From the NCBI GenBank assembly GCA_943367715.1, contig CALRJY020000003.1, positions 213,940 through 277,939 of the forward strand: 64,000 bases of DNA, read 5' to 3'. Below, in pieces: positions 36,126 through 44,623 of the stretch. The DNA is from JAEYXS01 sp943367715. GTDB lineage: Bacteria; Verrucomicrobiota; Verrucomicrobiia; Limisphaerales; JAEYXS01. The translations under genes were made by a program, and so were the position numbers. Each line of letters starts with the position of its first letter. Position 1 is the stretch's first letter. The notes beneath the pieces are model-generated. The model made no database searches. It was not told the origin of the DNA and saw only the letters and a list, made by a program, of their open reading frames with translations.

Positions 36126-37096
36126 AACCGCTCATCACCATCGGTCTGCCTACGCACAAGCGGCTCGCTTATCTCCAAGAAGCAGTGGCCTCTGCGCTGG
36201 CGCAAACTTATGCGCCTATCGAGGTGCTGGTGAGCGATGACGGGCCGGGCACGGAAATCGGCCCATGGGTGCAGGCACAGGCACAAAAAGATCCGCGCAT
36301 CCGCTATCGCCGGAATGCCCGGAATCTCGGCTTGGCGGGTAACTGGAATGCAGTCGTGGACGCGGCGCAAGGCGAGTGGCTGGTCCTCATTGGTGACGAT
36401 GACCGGTTGCTGCCTGAGTTTCTGGAACAGCTTGCGGAACTCATTCAGCCTAATGTTTCAGTCATCTTCAGCAACCATCACCTCATCGATCAGCATGGCC
36501 AGCGGCTGGAAGAAGCCAGCCGGCAGCAAACCATCACTTATGCCCGCGATCAGCTTCCATCCGGACGGCTTGCCAATCCCGAAGCGTGGGTGTGGCGGAA
36601 TGTGGTGCCGGTCTCCAGCGCGCTTCTCCGTACCGCCGATGTCCGGCGGCTGCGGTTCAAGGAAGATTTGAACACGCCTGAGATCGAGCTTTTCCTTCGC
36701 CTCGCCCGTGAAGGGGCCGGTTTCGTTTTTAGTCCCGAGTATCTCATGGAGTATCGCACCCATCCACAATCTGCCACCACCACGGGGCTTTGGGGCGAGC
36801 GTCTGGCGGAATATCTGCTCCCCATGGAAACCTCTGCGGAAGTGGAACCGTGGAAGCGTCAGTTCATGGCTTCGCTGCTGCCCGGGGCGGTCACCCGTTG
36901 TCTTTTGCTGGGTGATGCGGCGCGAGCGCGTAAATATTTGCGCAGCCCTTATTACCCGGTCGAAGGGCCCGGCGCGATGACCCGCCTGTCCCAGCGACTG
37001 TGTTCTCATCTTCCGGCCGGTGACGGTTTGTACCGTTTGCTTTTCTCACTCCGGCATAAGAGGCTGGTGGCGGGCCGTCCTCCTGGAGTATCCTAG
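36122..37096 (+). CDS. GT2-type glycosyltransferase
   Basis: A 324-residue GT-A enzyme starting with GTG at 36122 behind a GGAGGCGGCT ribosome-binding site. Motifs: ITIGLPTHKRLAYLQEAVASAL, IEVLVSDDGPGTE (nucleotide-binding), GEWLVLIGDDDRLLP (the DxD-like metal-binding region, here DDD) and PEIELFLRLAREGAGFVFS. It transfers a sugar from a nucleotide donor; donor and acceptor are unknown. Coupled to the upstream micro-ORF and followed 8 bp later by the flippase, so it is in one operon. Confidence 0.9.
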   Translation: MKPLITIGLPTHKRLAYLQEAVASALAQTYAPIEVLVSDDGPGTEIGPWVQAQAQKDPRIRYRRNARNLGLAGNWNAVVDAAQGEWLVLIGDDDRLLPEFLEQLAELIQPNVSVIFSNHHLIDQHGQRLEEASRQQTITYARDQLPSGRLANPEAWVWRNVVPVSSALLRTADVRRLRFKEDLNTPEIELFLRLAREGAGFVFSPEYLMEYRTHPQSATTTGLWGERLAEYLLPMETSAEVEPWKRQFMASLLPGAVTRCLLLGDAARARKYLRSPYYPVEGPGAMTRLSQRLCSHLPAGDGLYRLLFSLRHKRLVAGRPPGVS

Positions 37097-37104
37097 CGTC
37101 ACTG

Positions 37105-38937
37105 ATGCGCACCGCACTTAAAAGCACCCGCGAGGTCCTCCAGATGCTCTGGCGGTTGCGGCCGCATTTACGGGGCGGGCGGCATCTGATCCTCGCCGTA
37201 GTGGGCGCCGCCTTTCTGGCGACGATGCTGGAAAGCGCCGGCGTGGGGCTGCTTGTGCCGTTGCTGTCACTGCTGCTCGAAGGTGAAGGCGCCTCGCCCA
37301 TGCGACCCATCTTGATGGTGCAGGACTGGTTGCCGGGCCGTTCCACTTCCTTCTATGTCGGTGCATTTTGCGTCCTCGTTCTGCTGGCCATCATCGGAAA
37401 GAACATTGTCCTGGTTATCAGTCAGGCTCTGGCCGCGCGGCTCAAGAAACGCACCTCCGTCAACCTGCGTGATGCCATTTTCCGCAAGCTTCAGAATGCG
37501 CCCCTCAGCCTTTTTGAGCATCGCACTTCCGGCGAGCTCACGAATGTTTGCTACAACGAAACCGGACGGGCCAATTGCGCCATCGATTACCTGCTGCTGA
37601 TCGGCCAGCGCGGCAGCATGGCGATGCTCTATCTGGCTTCGCTTTTCTTTATCTCCTGGCCGCTTACGCTCCTGACGTTGGGACTGGGAGCTTTGATCGG
37701 CCAGTCGGTAGGTTTCATCCAGCGCAAGCTCGGGCAGCGGGGCAAGGAAGTGAGTGATAACAACCAGGAAGTGCTCAGTTGCCTGCACGATTGTTTCAGC
37801 GGCATCCGCCTGGTGAGGGCCACGAACTCACAGCAACGCGAGATCGATCGTTTTCATGCGGTGAACCTGAAACAGGCCACCACGGATGAAAAGGTGAGCC
37901 GCTATAATTCGCTGATGGCGCCGCTGGGCGAGATCATCGCCGTGACGGGAGCCATCCTGATCGTGGGGCTGGCTTACTGGTTTTTTGTCAGCACGGGCAA
38001 GATGCGCTCCCCCCACTTGATCGCGTTCGTATTCATCCTGACCCGGCTGCTGCCGCTGATAAACCAGATCTATGGACTGCTGGGAACGATCATCTTTCTG
38101 GCCCCGGGAGTTCGCGAGGTGGAAACATGGCTGACTGCGCCCGACTTTCCGCAACGCCCCTTTGGCAACCAGACGTTCACGGAAGTCAAACAGGCCATCC
38201 GTTTCGAGGGGCTCAGCTTCACTTACGAAAATGGAACGGAAGCGATCAAGGATGTCAGTTTTGCCGTGCCGGCCGGGAAGACCGTCGCGCTGGTGGGGCC
38301 TTCCGGTTCCGGCAAATCCACTTTGGCCAGCATTCTGTTGCGTCTCCGTCAGCCGACACAGGGCCGCATCTCGGTGGACGGCACGGATTACTGGGAGTTC
38401 TCCGCCGAATCCTGGCATCAGCGCGTCTCGGTGGTGGAACAGGAAGCGTTCCTTTTCCACGACACGCTGGCGGCGAACATCAGTTACGGTCACGAAACGT
38501 GCACCAAGGAAGATATTCAGGCTGCGGTCAAAGACGTCTCCCTGGAGGATGTCGTCAGTGGGCTGCCCGAAGGTCTAGATACGATCGTGGGTGAACGTGG
38601 CACGTTGCTCTCGGGCGGCCAGCGGCAGCGGCTCGCCATCGCTCGCACCTTGGTGCGGCATCCGACAGTGATGATCCTCGATGAAGCTACTTCCGCGCTG
38701 GATAACATCGCGGAGCGGCAGGTGCAGACGGCCTTGGAACGTGCCCGCACCGGACGAACCGTGGTGGTGATCGCGCACCGGCTTTCGACAATCCGTAATG
38801 CCGATCATATCGTGGTCATGCAAAACGGCCAGGTGGCCGAGCAGGGAACGTGGGAAGAACTGGTGGCCCGCAAAGGGCTCTTTGAAAAACTGGTCAGCCT
38901 GAGCGGCGTGACGCATCTGGCGGAGAATCCGGCCTAG
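37105..38937 (+). CDS. MsbA-like ABC exporter (permease-ATPase fusion)
   Basis: A 610-residue type IV ABC exporter. About six membrane helices fill residues 20-330 (HLILAVVGAAFLATMLESAG, AIIGKNIVLVISQAL, MLYLASLFFISWPLTLLTL). The ATPase domain has Walker A GPSGSGKSTLA near residue 400, the signature LSGGQRQRLAIA, Walker B VMILDEATSALDN and H-loop VIAHRLST. Such half-transporters flip lipids or lipid-linked glycans; its place between glycosyltransferases suggests export of a glycolipid or oligosaccharide-lipid. No peptidase domain, so a peptide-exporter role is unlikely. Confidence 0.93.
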   Translation: MRTALKSTREVLQMLWRLRPHLRGGRHLILAVVGAAFLATMLESAGVGLLVPLLSLLLEGEGASPMRPILMVQDWLPGRSTSFYVGAFCVLVLLAIIGKNIVLVISQALAARLKKRTSVNLRDAIFRKLQNAPLSLFEHRTSGELTNVCYNETGRANCAIDYLLLIGQRGSMAMLYLASLFFISWPLTLLTLGLGALIGQSVGFIQRKLGQRGKEVSDNNQEVLSCLHDCFSGIRLVRATNSQQREIDRFHAVNLKQATTDEKVSRYNSLMAPLGEIIAVTGAILIVGLAYWFFVSTGKMRSPHLIAFVFILTRLLPLINQIYGLLGTIIFLAPGVREVETWLTAPDFPQRPFGNQTFTEVKQAIRFEGLSFTYENGTEAIKDVSFAVPAGKTVALVGPSGSGKSTLASILLRLRQPTQGRISVDGTDYWEFSAESWHQRVSVVEQEAFLFHDTLAANISYGHETCTKEDIQAAVKDVSLEDVVSGLPEGLDTIVGERGTLLSGGQRQRLAIARTLVRHPTVMILDEATSALDNIAERQVQTALERARTGRTVVVIAHRLSTIRNADHIVVMQNGQVAEQGTWEELVARKGLFEKLVSLSGVTHLAENPA

Positions 38938-38942
38938 GCACC

Positions 38943-39626
38943 ATGCGCGGGAAACTCAAAGAACTGTGGCACCGTCATCTGGATCGCAAACCGTGGATCT
39001 TCCGCGACCAATTCGGCCTCGCGTATCTTTTCACGGCGCAGGACAACGTGGCGGAGTATTGCGAGCAGAGCGCGGTGGTCGATAACCCCTCATTTTTGGC
39101 CTGGCTCCAGGCGACCGTGAAACCGGGACAGCTCTTTGTGGACCTAAGCCCGGTGATCGGTGGCGTGACCATGCTGGCGGGTCGGCAGGTGCAGGACACG
39201 GGTGCGGTTTTTGCTTTTGCCCCGGAGGTCGGCACTTACCGGCAGTTGGTGAACAACGTGGCGCTCAACCGCCTGACGGGCAGTGTGCGGATCATTGGCC
39301 GGGAGGTGTTGTCAGCGGGAGCCATGGACCGGTTCGCCGCCGAGTGGCAGTGGCCGCAGGTGGATTATCTGCGCTTGAAGGACATCGCTCATTTCAACGC
39401 GCTGCAGACGAGTGCGGCCGGTTTGTTTAAGGCAGGACGTATCCGTCATTTGCTGTTGGATGATGTGGAGCAGGCGGCTGGGGAAAAAGTCCGCAGCGGC
39501 CTCGCGGGTTTGGGATTTGTGCCGCAACTGCTTTCTCACGAAGGAAAACTTCAACCGGCAACTGGTGCCCAAGTCACCGGCAAAGTGAATGTCATCGCCA
39601 CCCGCCCGGAGGCAGGTCATGCCTGA
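38943..39626 (+). CDS. Degenerate FkbM-type methyltransferase-like protein
   Basis: A 227-residue protein 5 bp after the exporter. The FkbM framework is still visible: GAVFAFAPEVGTYRQLVNNVALNRL corresponds to the typical xFEPNPxxxxxLxxNVxLN block, and VDYLRLKDIAHFNAL to the usual IDVEGAE block. But the SAM-binding loop DxGANxG is replaced by VDLSPVIGG, the FEP acid by Ala and the DVEG acid by DIAH. It is therefore probably unable to use S-adenosylmethionine and may be a scaffold or remnant. The next gene overlaps it by 8 bp. The intact FkbM relative lies at 40636-41433. Confidence 0.7.
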   Translation: MRGKLKELWHRHLDRKPWIFRDQFGLAYLFTAQDNVAEYCEQSAVVDNPSFLAWLQATVKPGQLFVDLSPVIGGVTMLAGRQVQDTGAVFAFAPEVGTYRQLVNNVALNRLTGSVRIIGREVLSAGAMDRFAAEWQWPQVDYLRLKDIAHFNALQTSAAGLFKAGRIRHLLLDDVEQAAGEKVRSGLAGLGFVPQLLSHEGKLQPATGAQVTGKVNVIATRPEAGHA

Positions 39627-40635
39627 GACTTCAGTGAAACGCCGCGCCTTCTGCCTGGCTGAAGATCGGGGTGGAGCAGAGATCGGGATCAAGTTCGCCA
39701 TTTTGAGCCTGCGCCAGCATTGCCCCGAAGCGCACGTGTTTCTCTACCGCCCGAATCCCATCCCGGAATTCCGTGAATGGTTAAAAGCCCAGCCGCAGGT
39801 GACGCTCATTGATCACTGGCCAGCAGGCGCACAAGGCTGGAACTGCAAGCCGCACACGCTATTGCCCTTGCTGCGCGAGGGCTGGCAGGAAGCCATCTGG
39901 CTGGATTCGGATGCGATGCTTTCAACCTCGCTCTCGCCTCTGCTCGATTCCTTGAAAGACGATGAGATTTTGGTGGCCGAGGAAGCTTCCAGCCAGCCGG
40001 AGAAAGGTACGGAGATGCGCACGCGCGGCTGGGGTTTTCCAGTGGGCCGTGCGATTCCCTGCACGCTCAATTCCGCCGTCCTCCGGGTGACGCGCAGGCA
40101 TGAGCCGCTCCTGCTGCGCTGGCAGCAATGCCTGGAGAGCGAGGAGTATCATCGCTACGACGGTCGCCCATTGATGGAACGTCCGCCGCATGTGCGTGGT
40201 GATCAAGACGTGTTGAATGCCCTCATCGGTGCCGCCGAGTTCGCCCATTATCCGGTGCGCCTGCTGCACACGGGGCGGGACATCATCCACTGCGGTGGCG
40301 CGTTGGGATACAGTTTGGGCGAACGTATCCGTGGAGTATGTGGGCCGTCACCGATAGTCCTGCATGCCATCGGCGGCAAGCCTTGGGTTTTGCTCGGCCC
40401 CGGTTGCCCGGATAAAGGCTGGTTCGGCCGCCTGCGCCGTCTGATGCAGGAGCTGTCGCCCTACGTGGTGGCCACGAGGGATTATCGGCACGAAGTACAC
40501 GAGCCTTGTCCGTGGCTGGACTACCATACGCTCTTGGGCGGTGTGCTTAGGGTGCTAGGCTTGGGGCATCACGCCTTGCGCGGATTGCCGGTGACACTGG
40601 TGGCCACAGTCATGGCACAATTCCGCCGAAAGTGA
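39619..40635 (+). CDS. GT8-like / nucleotide-sugar glycosyltransferase
   Basis: A 338-residue protein; the ATG at 39619 (overlapping the upstream stop by 8 bp) has the GGAGGCAGGTC ribosome-binding site. The fold signals are AFCLAEDRGGAEIGIKFAILSLRQHCPEAHVFL and a DSD motif in EAIWLDSDAMLSTSL, consistent with a GT-A, GT8-like retaining transferase. Also TLNSAVLRVTRRHEP, DQDVLNALIG and HAIGGKPW, the usual downstream His. Hydrophilic with no signal, so cytoplasmic. Donor and acceptor unknown. Last + strand gene before the strand switch in the cluster. Confidence 0.8.
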   Translation: MPETSVKRRAFCLAEDRGGAEIGIKFAILSLRQHCPEAHVFLYRPNPIPEFREWLKAQPQVTLIDHWPAGAQGWNCKPHTLLPLLREGWQEAIWLDSDAMLSTSLSPLLDSLKDDEILVAEEASSQPEKGTEMRTRGWGFPVGRAIPCTLNSAVLRVTRRHEPLLLRWQQCLESEEYHRYDGRPLMERPPHVRGDQDVLNALIGAAEFAHYPVRLLHTGRDIIHCGGALGYSLGERIRGVCGPSPIVLHAIGGKPWVLLGPGCPDKGWFGRLRRLMQELSPYVVATRDYRHEVHEPCPWLDYHTLLGGVLRVLGLGHHALRGLPVTLVATVMAQFRRK

Positions 40636-41433
40636 TCACTGCGGCAACAGCGCGAACTCCTCGGTGTTGCGCATGACCAGCCGCAGATGCTCCGGGGTCA
40701 GGATGGGGAGCAGGGTGGAAAGATCGCACAGGAGATAACGCGCAGTTTGTGCCCAGCGAAACAACTGGTCCTCGGCACATTGATGCGCGGCCACGTTGGT
40801 CGCATTCCATTCGCAGAAAATGACCGGACGGCACGTCGCGAGGCAGACCGCCGCGCCTTGCAACACCGCGAGTTCGCCGCCTTCAACGTCCATTTTGATC
40901 ACTGCCACTGGAGGTTTTCCCAACGCGGTCCATTCTGCGTCTAGTGTGGAGACTTCCACCTGCACCGTCTTTCGCGTTCCCAAGCGCCCCGTGTCTTTCA
41001 ACCCGTCGAAAGCGGAGTTTTCACCGCCAGCGGTGAAAAAGTCAGCGGTGCCAACGGTCGCTCCCAAGGCTTTGCCGACGACCTGCCAACGGTCTTGATA
41101 CGAAACGGCTTCCTGCTGGGTGCGTTGCAAGTAGGGCAGGGCGCTAGGGGACGGCTCGAAAGCCACTACCCGGCTGCCAGGGACAAAATGCAATATCGGC
41201 AACGACATAAGCCCGAGGTTCGCGCCAATGTCGAAATACCACGCACCTGCTTTCATCAGGTGGCAGATGCGCTGGACCAGGGCTTCTTGAAAAATCCCCT
41301 CTTCGAAAGCGCGCAACACGACATGGGCGCCGGTGGGAAAATGTACGGGAGTGCCAAAATACGGGAACACGCAATCCTGTTTTCCAGGCGGGCTATAGAG
41401 CAGCCGTTTGATCGCGTATCTGAGCTTCTTCAC
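40636..41433 (-). CDS. FkbM family methyltransferase
   Basis: A 265-residue protein from the GTG at 41433 (VKKLRYAIKRLL); an apparent upstream extension to 41508 would need a TTG start and is unlike the family. Motifs intact: YFDIGANLGLMSLPIL (SAM-binding glycine loop), VVAFEPSPSALPYLQRT and VAVIKMDVEGGELAVLQGA. FkbM enzymes O-methylate hydroxyls on sugars or other small molecules, often in glycan clusters. Encoded on the minus strand, tail to tail with the GT8-like gene (stop codons adjacent). Confidence 0.92.
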   Translation of the reverse strand: MKKLRYAIKRLLYSPPGKQDCVFPYFGTPVHFPTGAHVVLRAFEEGIFQEALVQRICHLMKAGAWYFDIGANLGLMSLPILHFVPGSRVVAFEPSPSALPYLQRTQQEAVSYQDRWQVVGKALGATVGTADFFTAGGENSAFDGLKDTGRLGTRKTVQVEVSTLDAEWTALGKPPVAVIKMDVEGGELAVLQGAAVCLATCRPVIFCEWNATNVAAHQCAEDQLFRWAQTARYLLCDLSTLLPILTPEHLRLVMRNTEEFALLPQ

Positions 41434-42081
41434 GTGCCCTGAGTTTAATGGCTTCCAGTTCGTTTGTCGATAATGCCAGCGGGGGCACTGCCCACAGGGC
41501 GCGTTCAACGGAAAAAATCTTCATTTGTAATTTCTTCTGTCGCAATTTGTTGCGTTGGAGAGCGGGTTTTGGGTGATTTTTTGATGGATAAATTGACGGT
41601 GGTTTAGTAGTCTTTGCAGTGCTGACAACTCGTTGTTGGCAAAGGAGAGGAGTGGTGGTTGGCTCTGTCAGAGAATAAGCAGCCCCCGAATCCTCAAAGT
41701 CATCAAGCATGATGGTGCATTGGCATTGTTGTGTCCTGCGTTGGCGGGGAGGTGGCAATCCTTATGGAGTCATTGCAGATATGTGAGTGTATCGGGCGTA
41801 GGGATCAGGGTCCGTAAGCCGGAGGGGGAAAGGGACGTCGGTCGAGAATGGGACCGGGGAATCCTTAGTAGCCACTGCGGAACCGGCCGGGTTTTGGACT
41901 TACGCTGAATCTGAAGTCCCAATCGTAGGGAGGGAGGAAACGATACTTCACAGGGGTCGGATGGTTTCATTGTTCTTTGACATAGTTCCCTAAAAGGAAT
42001 GCAGGGCCGGTCGAAGTTCGACTTCCCAAAAGGGGAAGGGAGAAGGTGCTGGGCGTTTTTAGAATCGCTTGGCGCGCTCAA

Positions 42082-42121
42082 CCCTCACCCCAGCCCTCTC
42101 CCTGTTGAAGGGAGAGGGAGA
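42082..42121. repeat. Palindromic REP-like element, copy 2
   Basis: CCCTCACCCCAGCCCTCTCC leads into a perfect 10-bp stem CCCTCTCCCT (42094-42103) / AGGGAGAGGG (42109-42118) with a five-base loop. The leading segment matches the 61238 copy at about 20 of 22 positions. Confidence 0.75.
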
Positions 42122-42184
42122 TGGAGGCGTTGTGCTTCGGCGGTAGCGGGCGATGGATTTCACGGTGCCTTGGCGAAAAGAGTC

Positions 42185-42208
42185 AGGGCATCGCGGCAAC
42201 GATGCCCT
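42185..42208. repeat. Perfect 9-bp hairpin
   Basis: AGGGCATCG (42185-42193) and CGATGCCCT (42200-42208) with loop CGGCAA. No T-run follows, so it is not a standard terminator; it looks like a short palindromic repeat unit. Confidence 0.6.
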
Positions 42209-42450
42209 ACCGGATTGAGGTTTTCTGCGTTTCTTTGTGGAGTGGCTGGCGGGAGTCGGATTCGGGAGGTGTGGACTGGTGGCTAGAGTGCCGCAGGACA
42301 GGATGCTATCGCGGAGTGTCACACTGAATGGATCAGGCGGGAAGGCTTACTTCGGGGAATGGTTAATTAGTTATCAGGTGGATGAGCCTGCTGGTTAGCC
42401 GGGGTCACTCCGTGCGTTCGTTATGGGCGTGGGGTGAAACCGGCTAAGCG

Positions 42451-42512
42451 GGGCGCATCCTGACACTGTCGCCCCGGCAGCACATTATTGGTGGCAGTTT
42501 CAGGATGCGCCC
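42451..42512. repeat. Long imperfect palindrome upstream of a glycosyltransferase
   Basis: Arms 42451-42468 and 42495-42512, 17 of 18 positions complementary (GGGCGCATCCTGA core), with a 26-bp interior. It ends about 54 bp before the GTG of the next gene. Candidate MITE-like or REP-type element, or a transcript-end structure. Confidence 0.6.
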
Positions 42513-42565
42513 GGCCAGTCCGATGGTTGCTTGAACGCGAATGCTGGCCCTGCCAAGGTTTGCCC

Positions 42566-43525
42566 GTGCCCGGCACAGTCACCATCACGGTCGCGATCTG
42601 TACGCACAATCCGAATCCCGAGATTCTGCGAAGGTGTCTGGCCGCCTTGCGCGCTCAGAGGAACGTGCCTTCCTCCACCGAGTTGATCGTGGTGGACAAC
42701 AGTTCACTCCCTCCGGTCACGGTGCCTTCAGAGTTTTCCGTTCTTCCAGGTTTTAACGCTACCCGTGTGGTGCGTGAGGAAACCTTGGGATTAACCCATG
42801 CCCGGCATCGGGCATTGCAGGAGGCGACCGGCGAGATCGTTGTTTTTGTAGATGATGACAATTTCCTGGCCCCGGATTATCTCGCCGTGGTCGCTCAGTT
42901 TTTTACGGATCATCCGCAGGCGGGGGCAGCGGGTGGTCGTTGTCTGGGAGAGTATGAGAGTCCACCGCCTGCATGGATCGCGTCTGTCGCTGCTTATCTG
43001 GCCATCTCCGATCAGGGGAACCAGGCCTTTCACATGACCCAGCCGGGCTGGTGGGCGCCTGTGGGCGCAGGAATGGCGGTCCGACGCCAAGCTGCCTTGC
43101 AGGCGTTTGCCAAACCCATGCTGCTCACCGATCGTCAGGGCAAGTCCCTTTCTTCGGGCGGCGATACGGAGATTTGTTACCGTCTTTGTCGCGCAGGGCA
43201 TCAACTTTGGTATGTTCCGACCCTCAATCTAGAGCATTTTATGCCGGTCTGGCGGATTGAGCCGGCGTATCTATTGAAGCTGGCCGAGGGGATTGGCCAG
43301 TCGCAAGCCATCCTTGAAATCTACCGCCTACCGGATGAACGGCGTGGCCCGTTATTGGCATTGCGCCGGGCCATATATTTCGCACGGCAAGGGCTGGTTT
43401 ATAAATGGCGCGCCTTGAGAGCAACGGAGGAAGGCGAACGGATCAGCGCACAAATACAGGCCACGCATTTACTGACGCAGGCAGGTTCGTTGTTCGGTTT
43501 GTGTTTTCATCTGCCCCGGGTTTAG
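42566..43525 (+). CDS. GT2-type glycosyltransferase
   Basis: A 320-residue protein from the GTG at 42566, which has AAGG seven bases upstream; the open frame reaches 42488 but would cross the palindrome. It begins VPGTVTITVAICTHNPNPEILRRCLAALRAQ and carries ELIVVDNSSLPP, IVVFVDDDNFLAPDYL (DxD region) and, further on, SSGGDTEICYRLCRAGHQLWYVP, where the D-T-E is the usual catalytic base region. Inverting GT-A enzyme, family GT2. First of a run of + strand sugar transferases. Confidence 0.9.
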   Translation: MPGTVTITVAICTHNPNPEILRRCLAALRAQRNVPSSTELIVVDNSSLPPVTVPSEFSVLPGFNATRVVREETLGLTHARHRALQEATGEIVVFVDDDNFLAPDYLAVVAQFFTDHPQAGAAGGRCLGEYESPPPAWIASVAAYLAISDQGNQAFHMTQPGWWAPVGAGMAVRRQAALQAFAKPMLLTDRQGKSLSSGGDTEICYRLCRAGHQLWYVPTLNLEHFMPVWRIEPAYLLKLAEGIGQSQAILEIYRLPDERRGPLLALRRAIYFARQGLVYKWRALRATEEGERISAQIQATHLLTQAGSLFGLCFHLPRV

Positions 43526-43560
43526 GCAGCATACAGCATAACCGATAGGCTGTTCCTGAT

Positions 43561-44589
43561 ATGGTTTCCGAAGCACCCGTCATCTCCGTCGTCATCCCGC
43601 TTTTTAACGCGGGGCGATGGATTTTGGAAACGCTCGAGAGCATACGGGCGCAAACATTTTCCCGCTGGGAGATCGTGGTGGTCGATGACGGCTCTACTGA
43701 TGACGGTCCGGCTCTCATACGGGACGAGGCGAACCGGGATGGACGCATCCGCTTTTTCCAGCAAGCCAATGCCGGTCCGGCCGTGGCCCGCCATTTCGGT
43801 GCGCAACAGGCGCGGGGTGATTGGCTGATTTTTTTGGATTCGGATGATTTGCTCCCACCGGCACGCATGGAAAAGGACTACCAGGCCACGCGACAGAGTG
43901 CCGACATCCAAGTGGCGGTCGGATCCGTAGAATGGTTCAGTGCGGATGGTGGTGTGGCTCATCAGAGTTTGCTAACGGGCGATTTGGAACTCAACCGCTG
44001 GCGGCATCAGTTTCATTCGGTGTTGAACTTCTCCGCCATGCTGGTTCGGAAGGAGGCGTATTTCGCCTGCGGCGGATTCAATCCTGACCGCTCAGTCTAT
44101 TATGCGGAAGATTACGATTATGCCTTGCGCCTGTTGGAGAAGGCCCATCACGCACAGGTGGAAGGCATTTCCTTGCGCGTGCGCAAGCATGATACCAACC
44201 GGTCCACGCTGGCCGAACGAACTGTAGTGGAACACACCTTGGAAGTGATCCGACGAACCTGGAGCCGTTATGGGCTGGAGTTGAACTTGAGACAGGTCGA
44301 TCAGCTTTTCCGCTTTTGGCGGCAAGAGCCGGGAGCCTTAACGGTCAGCGACTTGCAAGATCTGGTCCGCCTGCAGACCGCCTTGGCAGAGGCTTATCTT
44401 AAAAAACGACCAGCCGGAATCAAAAGCGTAGCCCGTGCATGGGAACAGACGCTGGCCGTGCGTCTGGCCGAAGCGAATCTGCCCAAGGTCGAGGAAAGTC
44501 ACTTGCTGCGTTTGGAATCTGCCGAGCGCGGACTTTGGAACGCCTCGCGCATCCGTTTGCGCCTGGGAAAGCTGCGCTGGCAGCGTTGA
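43561..44589 (+). CDS. GT2-type glycosyltransferase
   Basis: A 342-residue inverting GT-A transferase. APVISVVIPLFNAGRWILET, EIVVVDDGSTDDGP and DWLIFLDSDDLLPPARM give the donor-binding and DxD motifs; FNPDRSVYYAEDYDYALRLLEKA holds the ED catalytic-base region. The C-terminal 100 residues form a helical extension rich in Leu, Glu and Lys, common in O-antigen and capsule transferases. Separated by 35 bp from both neighbours; likely co-transcribed. Confidence 0.92.
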   Translation: MVSEAPVISVVIPLFNAGRWILETLESIRAQTFSRWEIVVVDDGSTDDGPALIRDEANRDGRIRFFQQANAGPAVARHFGAQQARGDWLIFLDSDDLLPPARMEKDYQATRQSADIQVAVGSVEWFSADGGVAHQSLLTGDLELNRWRHQFHSVLNFSAMLVRKEAYFACGGFNPDRSVYYAEDYDYALRLLEKAHHAQVEGISLRVRKHDTNRSTLAERTVVEHTLEVIRRTWSRYGLELNLRQVDQLFRFWRQEPGALTVSDLQDLVRLQTALAEAYLKKRPAGIKSVARAWEQTLAVRLAEANLPKVEESHLLRLESAERGLWNASRIRLRLGKLRWQR

Positions 44590-44623
44590 CATTCACTGGT
44601 TAAACCTTCAAATAGCCGTGCTG

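Larger units (their letters stand above)
41434..42565. other. Non-coding island with several palindromes
   Basis: About 1.1 kb with no credible gene, between the minus-strand FkbM gene and the next glycosyltransferase. It holds a REP-like element (42082-42121), a perfect 9-bp hairpin (42185-42208) and a long imperfect palindrome (42451-42512). Apparent frames translate the palindromes. A 43-codon frame (41393-41524, minus) reading MKIFSVERALWAVPPLAL precedes and overlaps FkbM but has no support. Confidence 0.6.

Noticed and set aside
41393..41524. 43-codon minus-strand frame (MKIFSVERALW) before the FkbM gene
   Set aside because: Weak ribosome-binding site and overlaps the FkbM start; could be a leader peptide but nothing supports it.
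41999..42286. 95-residue plus-strand frame with NPHPSPLPVEGRGR
   Set aside because: This wording is the translation of the REP-like palindrome, not a protein.
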